A stretch of 64,000 bases of DNA from Anodontia alba (Eukaryota; Mollusca; Bivalvia; Lucinida; Lucinidae), in the NCBI GenBank assembly GCA_964016985.1, contig OZ024830.1, forward strand, positions 64,618,190-64,682,189. The letters are read 5' to 3'. This document shows positions 11,334-22,425 of the stretch, piece after piece. Both the position numbers and the translations under genes were made by a program. The notes beneath the pieces are model-generated. The model was not told where the DNA came from. It saw nothing but the letters and a program-made list of their open reading frames with translations, and did not search any database. Numbering within the stretch: the stretch's first letter is position 1; every line of letters starts with the position of its first letter.

Positions 11334-12155
11334 CACTGAATGATGACCTGGTGATCGACTATTAACAAAGTCTCTTGAATGACCATTCCACTCTCTATGT
11401 CCAGTATGCCGACTACTGTGTGACCTTGAAATTCTATCACTTGACCTTGGTGACACAGTATCCTCTGCAACACTAAATGACCTTGACATTTTGTCAACAG
11501 CTTTGTCTGATTTTGTCTTTCTCTCTGATTTTGACTTTGAGTCTCTATCTCTATTCTTAAAATCATTCGGAGTTGCACTAAAAGAACGTGAGACTTTTTC
11601 TGACTTACTGCGAGATTTATGCACCTTTGGCCTGTCTGATGCTAATAATTCACTCATTGGTGATGCTGACAAATTTGTCATTTCACTAAAACCTGCACTT
11701 GCTAAATTTAATGCCTCAGGTGCCCATGCTGGGGAGTCCGGAGGAATTAATCTCAAAAAGTCATCTGGCAAATTTCCTAACATAGGAGGATTCCAGTTTC
11801 TATAAACTCTTTTACAACTAGTATTTTGTTCAGCCAGACTGCTTCTACTTTTATTATTACTTAAAGAACTGTTTTGCACTAATTTTTCATCTGGTTTGAA
11901 ACCCAGTCCAGTATTGGCAGGAATAGTTGGAGACTTAGGACTTTCAGCAGATGGCAGTGCACCAATGTCTAAATCTAACAAATTTCTGGATGGTAACGCC
12001 CCTGTTCCTGATACTTTCGGCTGAATTGGTGTTGTCCAGATACTTTGTGCCTGATCTTGATTTGTTCTCATGGCTTCCGAGTACGAAGGAGGAGAATCCT
12101 CTGACACTGTATTTGTTGTCTCATGGTCCTCATACTTAGGACAGAAAGACTGAAT
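11334..12155 (-). CDS. CUEDC1: CUEDC1-like coding exon 4 (PPSY, conserved RNWNPP block, Arg/Ser-rich stretch)
   Basis: An 822-bp, phase 0/0 exon with acceptor tgttttcag/ATT and donor GTG/gttagt; a donor three bases earlier is possible and keeps frame. It encodes residues 103-376. It contains SEDSPPSYSEAM with a PPxY-type motif (124-127), a candidate WW-domain ligand, and RVYRNWNPPMLGNLPDDFLR (218-237), which is nearly the same as human RRYRNWNPPLLGNLPDDFLR. The last hundred residues are rich in Ser, Arg and Lys, with KSRSKSEK, SKSKSERKTK and RSHSSRH runs. Nothing like this is in the human protein as I recall it, and it explains the greater length. The stretch is probably disordered and phosphorylated, or RNA-binding; that role is inference. 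Confidence 0.95.
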
Positions 12156-12227
12156 CTGAAAACAAGATACAGACATTACCCTCAGTTTCAAATAAGAGAA
12201 AAACTATCACAGCTCCAGATAAGGAGC

Positions 12228-12400
12228 TTAACCCATTGTAGTCGGGTAATTGGCAAACAGTGCAGACCCAGATCAGATGCTGCAGAACACGGCGTTTTCT
12301 CTAGGAATATGTAAATCTCATAGCTGGACATACCTAAAATTGAAATTGAACTCTTCCAATATATAGTGTGGGAGAGTCTATTCAGTCTACAATGGGTTAA
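12228..12400. mobile_element. TTAA-flanked MITE (copy 2)
   Basis: Bounded by TTAACCCATTGTAG and CTACAATGGGTTAA, an exact 14-bp inverted match. Inside is one half of the cagatcagatgctgcagaac palindrome. It lies 73 bp upstream of coding exon 4. Confidence 0.85.
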
Positions 12401-12738
12401 AGGAGCTTTTCAACTGAAAAGTATGGATATCAATTTATTTTGACAAAAACATATATGGTGGGTACTCATTAGACGCACATTAATGAGACACTTCTGATGA
12501 GTACCCACAAAAAATATTGTGGGTACTCATTACAAGCACCTCACTGAAGCAATTCTGACAAATACCCACAATATGTTTTTGTCGAGAAATAAGAAAAGTG
12601 ATTTTCTGAATATTACTATTATCTGGCACTCTGGAACTATCCAGATAAATATTTTTTTTTTTTTTTTTTTTTTTCACCAAGAAAACCTACATTTTGGAAA
12701 CTCTTAAGAAGTGCCCCAGCAAGGTGCTATAATGAGTA

Positions 12739-15700
12739 CGGTAAATGTCCTAAAATTTCGAACAAAATTAAATAATTTCAGTTCTTGCTGTTCGAAATTT
12801 TAGAAATTATGATTTGCTAAAAAATTTACTGTTCGAAATTTTAGGACAGATTCACTTACAGCCAAAATTGACCTGGCTATCGGACGCTTTCGGACACCCG
12901 AAACGACAAAAAAGGACCTACACGACGAAAGTGTTTTCTTATTTGCTATGTGTGATTGGTAAACTGAATGTGAAATTGTATGAACAAATAAATAAATACC
13001 ACACTGATGCTTGTTTTCAATTCCATCCGATTAATTCCATGTCGAATAATGTTTCTCATAACAAAACAATTAATTATCCGCTACACTAATTAATCGCCAG
13101 ATACGTTTGTTCGTCACTCCGGGAATGTGCCACTTTATTAAACTAGGCTGGCTTAGTCCACTGTCTTCTTACGTAACAACCCTCTTCACTTTACACGATA
13201 CACAAGCTGACCAAAAAATAATTCAAAAGGCTACTGCACGTTTGTTCTTGTTTGCGCCACTACAGAAACACAATAGTCCCTTTCCTCAAAGGTGAAGTCT
13301 ACTGAGTTTAAATGTGAAAAGCGCAGACTGATTAGAATTTCCGCTGTTTTGAAGCGCAGTATTCACACTGCTTACTGACATCTGAGGCTGACATTATGCA
13401 TTCTGTTGGCGATATGCGTAGACCCAGATCAGACTGCCCCGATACATAGACTGTGTGGATGTGCATGTTGATCTTGTCTATGCTGGTCTCAAATGTCATA
13501 AGGTCGTTTCTATTGGAAAGGACTCATACATAAACGAACAGTGCGGACAACCAGATCTGAATGCAGCCTGATCAAGATCAAAGATTTTAGCTCTTCACCA
13601 AACTGAACTATGTATGCCAAACCTGTGAACTGCCATTATCGTTTTTAGCAATATTTCTTTCGTTAAAAAAAAAAAAAAATGTATTGTCGTTTAGAATTCG
13701 GTAACGAAACTTATTGCAAGAATTATATGTCATCAATATTAACCCTTTCATTAGATCCCTGTTCAGGCGAAAATGTTCTTTTGTGTATATGTGTAAGTCA
13801 GATCAGAATGCGGGATGCAGTCTAGTGCAGGATGGTGTCCACTCAATTCGCTGATTAGGTCACTGGTATAAAACACTGTAATACATGAGTCGCAGTCTCC
13901 AGCAAGTGCACAGACTGATCACATTTGTAACAAATGATAAGGTTCATTTTGGCTTGTTGGGACCTATCATATCTGTTGGGACCATTACCTGTTCAATTAG
14001 GATGCACTGAGCATATCATTACAATCACGCGATCAGACAGTAAATATTTTGCTGGAGGCTAACGTTAATCCCCACTACGAAAACATTTTCGGCTTGCTTA
14101 TTGAAACCTTTAGCACACTAAACTTAAATATTAGCGGCATATATTATCGAAGGACACAGTGTAAGGACGAGCAGGAACGATCCAGATCAGAATGCGCGGA
14201 TGCACATGCTAATTTACAATTTCGCGTGTAGCGCTTTCTTACTATCGCATGTGTGTCACGCTTTAGAGAAATGATCAGATCAACGTTGGAATTCTGGTTT
14301 AGTGGTCACACGACTTACCGAAATACCGGAATACTTCTGGAATACCCGTGAAAAATACAGGAATTCCTGTGAGGACACCAATACTGGCTTTAATTAAGAA
14401 ACGAATATACTCGGAGGATGATCTTGAAAAGCCCAGATTCCCCCAAATTAGTTCCATTCCCTTGTTCTCTACGGTGTCTGATCTGGATCTATGCTGTTTG
14501 CAGAGGCCTATCTGTTCCAATATTTAGGTTCTTTTAATTTTTTTAATCCGTGCCAGTTTTGTATGCATTTCTGACGAGAAAAGGCTCTATAAAATAAGTT
14601 TGTTTTTCTCCCGAAGAGGTTTCCAGCCACGATTTCCATGACGTACCGCTACGAGCACGTGGTTTCTTAATGCGGGGCAAGGGAAATGTTCTCAGGAAAT
14701 GTTGGTTTGTGACTGTTCAGTTTCTGGGTATTTTAATAACTATGATGTCCTCAATATATACATAATGTAAAAGAATTACAGTAATTATATTTATTTACAT
14801 CCTGGTAAATGCGGAGTAAGGTCCTCATGCACTCTTTAGGTTTTACTGTTTAAAGGGAGCTAATTGCATATGCCTTGATGATGAATTTTACGAGTCGGAC
14901 CCAGCATTTTTTTATGAATCAGGGGCTGATCCAGGATGATTTCTGAAGGGATTCGATTTGATCAAATTTCCGTACTTACTCTACGTATCCGGACAGACAG
15001 GCCTGAGCAAACAGTGTAGACCCAGATCAGACGCCGCAGAATGCATGTAAAACCTTCACTGAAACGGTGATGTATTTAACCGAAGATTAGGAATCTCTCC
15101 AAGAACTGGAGTTTACATGCCTGTTTATTACCACAAATGGCAAAATCTGACTGCCCTTGCATCGGAAGATGATCAGAGTCTTCACTGGTCGCATGTCTTA
15201 TTTTCCTAAAAGTGTTTTCCGAATTTCCATGTTCCCTGTTCCCCCTAACTAGTTTCATTCCCTCTTTCTCTGCGGCGTCTGATCTGAGTCTACAGTTTGC
15301 ATAGGCCTATCTGTGTCAATACTTAGGTTCTATTTTAATACCTGTCAGTTTCATATGCATTTCTGACGAAAAAATGCTAACGAACATAAGTTTGTGTTTT
15401 CCCTCTTAGCGGTTCCCGCCATGATTTCTCGTGACGTTACCGTTACGAGCATGCGGTTTCTACATGCGGAACATGGGAATGTGACTGCATTTTCTGTATT
15501 TTCACATATATTAAAAATATTTATCATGTCTGCCACAAGGTAACAACAGAACAACAGTTCTAGATCACCTACGCATAATCTAACCCTTATCACGCGGACG
15601 TGACTATCATGTTAAAATACGGTACTCGTGCCATTTATGTTCATAAAATTCGTTATGACACTGCTGTGTGCATTTACGTTTTGCGGAGGCCCTTAACACT

Positions 15701-15921
15701 GCTACTTTAATTTCCGGTTCCATGACGGAAAAAAAAAGTTACCGAAATTAGAATGTGCCGATAAAAAATTACTTGAAGCAAGCTGTGTTCGAAATTTTAG
15801 AAATCCTCTTTTTGCAAAACTGCTACTGTTCGAGATTTTAGGACATTTCCAGAAATTATTTTGGGCAAAAATATTAGGTGTTCAAAATTTTAGAGTGTTC
15901 GAAATTTTAGGACATTTACTG
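12739..15921. mobile_element. Large TA-inserted DNA element, Tc1/pogo-like termini, no transposase seen
   Basis: The left end CGGTAAATGTCCTAAAATTT and right end AAATTTTAGGACATTTACTG are 26-bp inverted repeats matching at 25 positions. TA dinucleotides flank both ends (12737-12738, 15922-15923). The surrounding sequence is a foldback MITE that reads on across the element (aatgagTA then TAtccacatg), which confirms the boundaries. The 3.2-kb interior has no frame with DDE motifs; it holds the 14370-15500 repeat and extra internal copies of the TIR motif near 15790-15900. A 205-bp relative is at 26419. Confidence 0.85.
14370..15500 (+). repeat. Dispersed repeat A, about 1.1 kb with direct end repeats
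   Basis: Two related modules of about 250 bp (14440-14690 and 15240-15490), each running from cattcccttgttctct-like sequence through aggcctatctgt to gagcacgtggtttctt-like sequence, flank a centre with actgtttaaagggagctaa and ggggctgatccaggatga. An inverted copy is at 40330-41580 and a partial direct copy at about 24540-24790. No coding capacity recognised. Confidence 0.75.
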
Positions 15922-16082
15922 TATCCACATGTTTTATGGAGAAACATAGCTCTTATCCTGGATAAGAGGGAGTATAAAGTAAATAGTTTTCTTATTTCTC
16001 CACAAAAACATATGTTGTGAGTACTCATTAGAAATGCCTCAGCTAAATACTGTTCATAACTCCTAATAAAGCACCTTTCTCT

Positions 16083-16389
16083 GGCCTTGGTGGCTCAGTT
16101 AAATGCATGCCGACTGGTGATCAAGTCACGGGTTCGATCCCCACCAGGTCTGGCAACATTCTTTGATGGAGATTGATCATGAAATATTTTCTATTGTCAT
16201 TCTCTCCCTTCCACTGATTTAAGAAGGACAGTTGTCAGTTTCTGGTGGAAGAATGTACACAATTACTGGTTAACCGCTTAGAGGACTACACCTGCCCAGG
16301 AAAAAGTGGTTAAGTAAACTGACCACGCTTGACATGACCCCAATGGGTTGACTGGGTGTAAAACCTCAACACAAACAAACACAATCAAC
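16083..16389 (+). mobile_element. tRNA-derived SINE (ctggttaaccgctta body)
   Basis: The head has box A-like TGGCTCAGTTAAATGC and box B GGGTTCGATCC. The body carries tcattctctcccttccactg, cagttgtcagtttctgg and actggttaaccgcttagagg. The same body recurs at 17845-18005 (plus) and 43615-43815 (minus). It ends in a caacacaaacaaacacaa tail. Confidence 0.8.
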
Positions 16390-16596
16390 TAAAAAGAATG
16401 TATATTTTTTTCTTATTTCTCAATGAAGTACTTCTATTCTAATGAGGATCACAACATACGTTTTCCTGATGAAATAAGAAAAAAATATTCATCCATATAC
16501 TCCTGATAGCTCCTCATGTTTTTTAATTTCCTCCTTGAAAAACATATGGGTACGCATTAGAAGTATATATGTTTCCATGCAGAAATGAGAATATAA

Positions 16597-16746
16597 AAAT
16601 CCATCACGAGTGTCCATGCAGGATAGAGAAACCTCAACTGTGGGGTAGGAATTTCAACCAGGACAAGGCTTGCCGAGTCCCTGGTTGAAATTCCTACCCC
16701 GAGGATGAGATTTCCCTATCCTGCATGGACTGGCTCATGACGGATT
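16597..16746. repeat. Foldback repeat, about 150 bp
   Basis: Arms atccatcacgag-tgtccatgcaggat and atcctgcatggactggctcatgacggat enclose a second perfect inverted pair, ggggtaggaatttcaaccag / ctggttgaaattcctacccc. A separate inverted pair ctcccacctttaagtgg / caaaggtgggag follows at 16749-16857. Confidence 0.85.
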
Positions 16747-17181
16747 CTTTTTCTCCCACCTTTAAGTGGATTGTTCCTAGGACCAGAGTGGTCATGTGAG
16801 ATAGAAGTTTCTCACATGGGTAAAAGCCTATCTCACATTGGCAAAGGTGGGAGAAAATAGTTATCTTGGTACTCCTCTCACCTACAGCTATTGTAAGTTT
16901 CTTGAAAATCTATATTTAGAAGCAAAAATTTACCAACATGATTTTCTGAATTTGCCTTGTATCTTGAGTCAATCTTCAAAACTCTGTATTTCTTTTGGCA
17001 AAAGCTCCTAAGATGCAATGCCATTTAGCATATTGTACTAACATGGACATCACTTGAACATAGCACAGTGTGTTAATGCATGATTTGCAAAATTTAAGGA
17101 ATTTAAGAATGTTCAGAAATACATAGAAAAGTACGACAATAGCTCCAGATAATGCACATTTTCCAACCAAAAAGTATTGTT

Positions 17182-18630
17182 CAGGGTTCGCGTTACCGAT
17201 CGCCATTGTCGCCATTTGCGCAGAAAAATAAAATTTGGCACAAAAAAAAAAAATCATAAATTGGCGAAAACAAGTGGCGAAAAAAAAAATCGCCATAATT
17301 ACCCGCTACTGAGCCATATAATTGTCGCACCTGTCTATCGCACCTTCCTTGATTGAATAATTCGCCAATTAACAACTCAGTTATCAATCAGAAAACGGTA
17401 GCTGATCAAATTAACCTAAATTTGAAGAAAGCGATATAAGGTCACGTGCCGCGATGCACAGTTTAACAGTAGCACCGCTCACTTTCCACGCCTTTCGTCC
17501 TCAATATTCATGACGCTCTGCCGAAACTACCAATCAGGAAATAATGTCAGAGTCGCCTTGCCTACGTCTCGGAAATTTACCCAGAATGTAATCACGTGGA
17601 ACCCTATGTCAAACACAAAGATGGAAAACAAATTGATTACATGAGAAATAATTATTGTCATTAGTCGGTTCGGATTATGCTAATTAAAGCGGTAAGTACA
17701 CTTTGACAGTGACGACTTTAATTAAGCACGTTTTGGTACCTTCTGATGAACCTTTTATTTGGCGATCAACGAACTTCGTCCCGAAAAAACAAAACAAAAA
17801 AAAAAAACAACACAAATAATGCCTTGGAGGCAGACACATTAGTCTCCGATGGTCCGGATCGCCGATCGGTCCCCACATATTGTAGCGATTTATCATGAAA
17901 CACATGTATTTGCTATGGTCATTCGCTCCTTCCACTGCTTCAAGATTGGCAGTTACAAGTTTCTTGCGGAAGGGTGTTCAGTGTACTGGTTAACCGCTTA
18001 TTGTATAAGCATGCCCCCTCTTTTTTATTGGCACGATTCATAAAAAAATGCTGTTCCCTATTCCATTTCGCATAGACCCGGACTCGTAAAGTGATTGCAG
18101 TAAACTCCCTTTTAAGTCAGTTGCAGTTAGTTCCCTTAAAACTGTAAAACCTGCAATGTGAGAAACTTTCCCCGCATTTATCAGGGTACAAATGAATATT
18201 GTTAGGTTATTCTCTTACAGTATAATACATTAATACCATTATATTTATTGGCTTATACAGCACTTTTCAGAACTTTCGTTTCCATGTAAAGTGTTCTATT
18301 TTTGTGTCTTCAACATTCGATATGCAAAACCAAGACTTATTATTAATTCATGACATTGTAATTAATTAATTACAGCAGAAGTTTTAAAAATCAGTGTGAG
18401 AATTAATTTCAAGTCCCCCACACATTTCACACTATACTGATTCTTGAATCTACTGCTGCAATTATAAGAATCAATAAATGAACACCTTTTTTCTGACAAG
18501 ATAATTCATTGGCGAAAAATGGCCAAAATTTGGCTCAAAATCTGGCTCAAATTTTAAGAAAATGGCACAAAAAAAAATCAAATTGGTGAAAATGGTTGCG
18601 AAAGAAAATAAAATCCTAGTGCGAACCCTG
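17182..18630. mobile_element. hAT-like non-autonomous element
   Basis: Termini CAGGGTTCGC and GCGAACCCTG are exact 10-bp inverted repeats, flanked by the direct repeat ATTGTT (17176-17181 and 18631-18636). Subterminal regions at both ends are rich in ttggcgaaaa/tggcacaaaaaaa motifs. The interior holds a SINE copy (17845-18005) and part of the gggagctaa repeat. No transposase. It is inserted in a foldback MITE. Confidence 0.7.
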
Positions 18631-18940
18631 ATTGTTGGTATTTTTTATCAACCAACACTACTGATCTTTTTCATATTTCTCCATGAAATCATACGTTGTG
18701 GTACTCTTTAGAAGTGCCTCACTGAGGCACTTCTATTGAGGACCCACAATGTATGTTTTTGTAGAGAAATAACCTGAAATATGAAAAATATTAACCTGAT
18801 AAATACTATATCTGGAGTAACAAATATGTGCAATACAGACAACCATATATAGTGGAAACTCCATGACAGGCCACCTCTCAACAACAACGATAACAATAGC
18901 TAATATCATAGGGCTAGATAAGAGTGGGTATCAGGTAAAT

Positions 18941-19055
18941 AGTTTTCTTATTTCTTGACGAAAACATATGTTGTGGGTACTCATTAGAAGCACCTCGACG
19001 AGGTGCTTCTAATGAGTACCCACAACATATGTTTTTGTTGAGCAATAAGAAAACT
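18941..19055. mobile_element. Best-preserved foldback MITE of the GTACTCATTAGAAG family
   Basis: A 115-bp palindrome with 37-bp perfect inner arms (18961-18997 and 18999-19035) around a single A at 18998. The inner arm carries gtgggtactcattagaagca. Outer flanks (gataagagtgggtatcagg, gtgccttatctagaactat) match those of the other copies, so the full element ends in tagctccagataag-type sequence. Confidence 0.9.
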
Positions 19056-19316
19056 ACAGATACTTTTTGGTTGAAAAATGTGCCTTATCTAGAACTATGG
19101 CTATATAATAACATTCACTTTTCTCACTTCCCAAAGTGATGTTTTACTATGCATTTAACCTCTTAACAACAGCCATTTCTCTAAAAAGCCAGCCATGTGT
19201 ATTCTGAAGGGTGGCTGTTGTAGTGAGGTTGCAGTGCACTTACAATTTGTATTTGTAATATTTACAGCAGCAGTCTGTACAATACTTACTTCACAAGTTT
19301 ACATGAACAGCAATCT

Positions 19317-19534
19317 GTAACCCTTAAACTGCCAATCACAACAATTGTCGTCTGCTTTGTCATCTGCTTGTGATTTGAAAGCCATTTCTGCAAACAGTGT
19401 GGACCCAGATCAGACTGCTCCTAATCTGGGTCCACACTGTTTGCCTGTATGCAAAAATAGGTTTGAAAAGTTTGCAAGAATATTCAGCAGACGACATTTT
19501 CAGATGCAGGTTTTCTTGGTGCTTTAAGGGTTAA
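19317..19534. mobile_element. TTAA-type MITE (copy 3, left end decayed)
   Basis: Left TGTAACCCTTAAAC and right GCTTTAAGGGTTAA pair. Inside is a near-perfect palindrome, gcaaacagtgtggacccaga / tctgggtccacactgtttgc. Confidence 0.75.
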
Positions 19535-19639
19535 ATGCCAATATTGTAACGAAGATAGGGGGAACACTTTATCACATGTACAAAAGGTAGGTTATCACTT
19601 ATCACACCAAATATGTGATATCTGATACTATAATATAAA

Positions 19640-20050
19640 TACCAGTAATACTTACTATAGTGTGATACTTACAAACAATATGAGTAATATTACAGCAAAA
19701 TTTATATTGCTTATTGCAATTTAGTATACACATTACAGCAATATTTGTAATGCTTACTGCAACAATATGCAGTAAACAATATTATTGTAAACTGCATACT
19801 ATTACAGTACCAACTGTAATGCTTACTGCAGCAGTATGTAAAATATTACAGCAATGCTTGTATTACTGGCACAGTATGCATGTTACAGCAATATTTGTAA
19901 TACTCATTGCACCAGTGTGTATAACACCTACTATACCAATATGTGTATTGTATTCAAGGAACAGTCTGACATGGGTCCACATCATCTGTTCAGGCATAAC
20001 TGTCCAAACATTTAGGATAAATATGTAATATTCTATACCCCAGTAAGTGT
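19640..20050. repeat. Imperfect AT-rich minisatellite, about 40-bp units
   Basis: Repeats of ttacagcaatatttgtaatg followed by cttactgcaacagtatg-like sequence, drifting in length. No coding signal. Confidence 0.75.
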
Positions 20051-20082
20051 GATACTCACAACAGTATAGGTATAAGAATATA

Positions 20083-22130
20083 ACAAGAATTCCGCGGAAG
20101 GCGTCATCGCACCTGCTGGCGCAAAAGTCACAGGTGCCACAATCAGAATGTGGTTATTAAATAAGTTTATTTCATTCTTAGCAGTGCTTACTTGGAAAAC
20201 TGGGTTGAAAAAAAATGTAGACAAAGTGCCTAGTGGGGCACATATATTCCAGGCCAGTTCCCTCTAATGGCTATATCTTCAGCACTGACTTTTCGTATCA
20301 TACAGCCCAATGATAATGGAACTTGACGTAAAATGTGTAAAAGTCACTGGAGCATGAAATATAGGTCAAGGTCACGAGTCAAGGTACCTGCTAATTCAGT
20401 ACATCAAGGAGAAGCACAATGCAAGGTATGGTGGTTGTAGGCCTTATAGTTGAGGAGTTATCAAACATCAATGTAAAATGTGTCAAATATAGGTCAAGGT
20501 CACTGGGTCAAGGTACCTGCCAAGCCAGTGCAATGAGGTGAAGCACTATGCAAGGTTTAGTGGTTGTAGGTCTTATATTTGAGGAGATACCGAACTTCAA
20601 TATAAAATGTGTCAAAGTCACTGGAGTGCACAATATAGGTCAAGGTCACCAGGTCAAGGTACCTGTTGAGTCAGTACATCGAGAAGAAGTGCTATATAAG
20701 GTTTGGTGGTTGAAGGCCTTACAGTTGAGGACATCTGGAAGGGTGACGTAAAAGGTGTAAAAGTCAATGGAGCATGAAATATAGGTCAAGGTCACCCAGT
20801 CAAGGTACCTGCAGAGTCCGTACATTGAGGAGAAGCACTATGCAAGGTTTGATGGTTGTAGGCCTTATAGTTGAAGAGATATTGAACGTTGACGTAAAAT
20901 GTGTAAAAGGCACTGGAGCGCAAAAAATAGGTCAAGGTCACCGGGTCAAGATACCTGCCAAGTGAGTACATATAGGAGAAGCACTATGCAAGGTTTGGTG
21001 GCTAGAGGTCTTACACTTGAGGAGATCTGGAATGTTGACGTAAATTATGTCAAAGTCACTGCAGCCAAAATATAGGTCAAGGTCACCAGGTCAAGGTATC
21101 TGCTAAGTCAGTACATTGAGGGGAAGCACTTTGCAAGGTTTAATGGTTGTAGGCCTTATAGTTATGGAGATATTGAACGTCGACGCAAAATATGTCAAAG
21201 TCACTGGAGCGCAAAATATAGGTCAAGGTCACCGGGTCAAGGTACCTGCCAAGTCTGTACATCTAGGAGAAGCACTATGCAAGGTTTGGTAGTTGTACGC
21301 CTTATAGTTGAGAAGATCTGGAACGTCAACGTAAATTGTGTCAAAGTCAATGGAGCGCAAAATATAGGTCAAGGTCACTGGGTCAACATATCTACCAAGT
21401 CAGGAGGTCAGGGAGATGTGTCATGCAAGGTATGATGGTTGTTGTAGAATTGTAGTTGATTAGAATACTAACTTTGACATAAATGTCGAACTTCGACATA
21501 ACAGAACTGTTAAGAGACAGACGGACGGACGAACGGACAGACGAATGGAAAAGCGGGCATCTATGTCGCAAAGTCAGGAGGTCAGGGAGATATTTCATAC
21601 AAGGTTTGATGGTTGTTTAGTCTTGTAGTTGATTAGAATACTAACTTTGACATAAATGTCGAACTTCGACATAACAGAACTGTTAAGAGACAGACAGACG
21701 GACAGACAAACAGACAGACGAATGGAAAAGTGGGCACCTATGTTGCAAAGTCGGGAGGTCAGGGAGATGTTTCATGCAAGGTTTGATGGTTGTTTAGTCT
21801 TGTAGTTGGTTAAAATACTAACTTTGACATAAATGTCGAACTTCGACATAAATGTTGACAGACGGACGGACGAATGGACAGACATACAGAAAAGCGGATG
21901 CCTATGTTGCAAAGTCAGGAGGTCAGGGAGATGTTTCATGCAAGGTTTGATGGTTGTTTAGTCTTGTAGTTGATTAGAATACTAACTTTTACATAAATGT
22001 CGAACGTCGACATAAATGTTGACGGACGGACTGACGGACGGACTGACGGACGGACGGACGGACGGACGGACGGACGGACAGAAAATCGGACGCCTATATC
22101 GCACCCTGCTACAAGCAGGTGCGATAAAAA
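20083..22130 (+). mobile_element. Pearl/Helentron-like element, ATCGCACCTGC family (copy 1)
   Basis: Starts ACAAGAATTCCGCGGAAGG; ATCGCACCTGC (20106-20116) is exactly reverse-complementary to the 3' GCAGGTGCGAT (22115-22125). The 3' end is itself a hairpin (atcgcaccctgc / gcaggtgcgat). The core has eight units, four of whose spacings are exactly 146 bp, each with ATAGGTCAAGGTCA. Distal units carry gacggacggac tracts, ending in a long one at 22020-22080. A second copy lies at 37114-38826. Confidence 0.85.
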
Positions 22131-22425
22131 TACTTTTACTTGCTCATCTAGTATTTTTATGGTTGCTACACCAAGATACCTAATGCAGTAACAAGAAAAC
22201 TGATATGCCAGCAAGGTTGTCATCAGCACCCTACATAAGAAGTAGTGTTGGGAATGGACCAGAATTTCATACTTGATCATCAGTTTTGTAAAACCCACTG
22301 ATTGTTGACTAACAGAAGTTATATATTTATTCTTATTTTTGTCCTTGACCAATATACCTTGTGGGTACTAATTAGATGTGCTTCTAATGAGTATCCACAG
22401 CATATATTTTCAAGGAAAAATAAGA

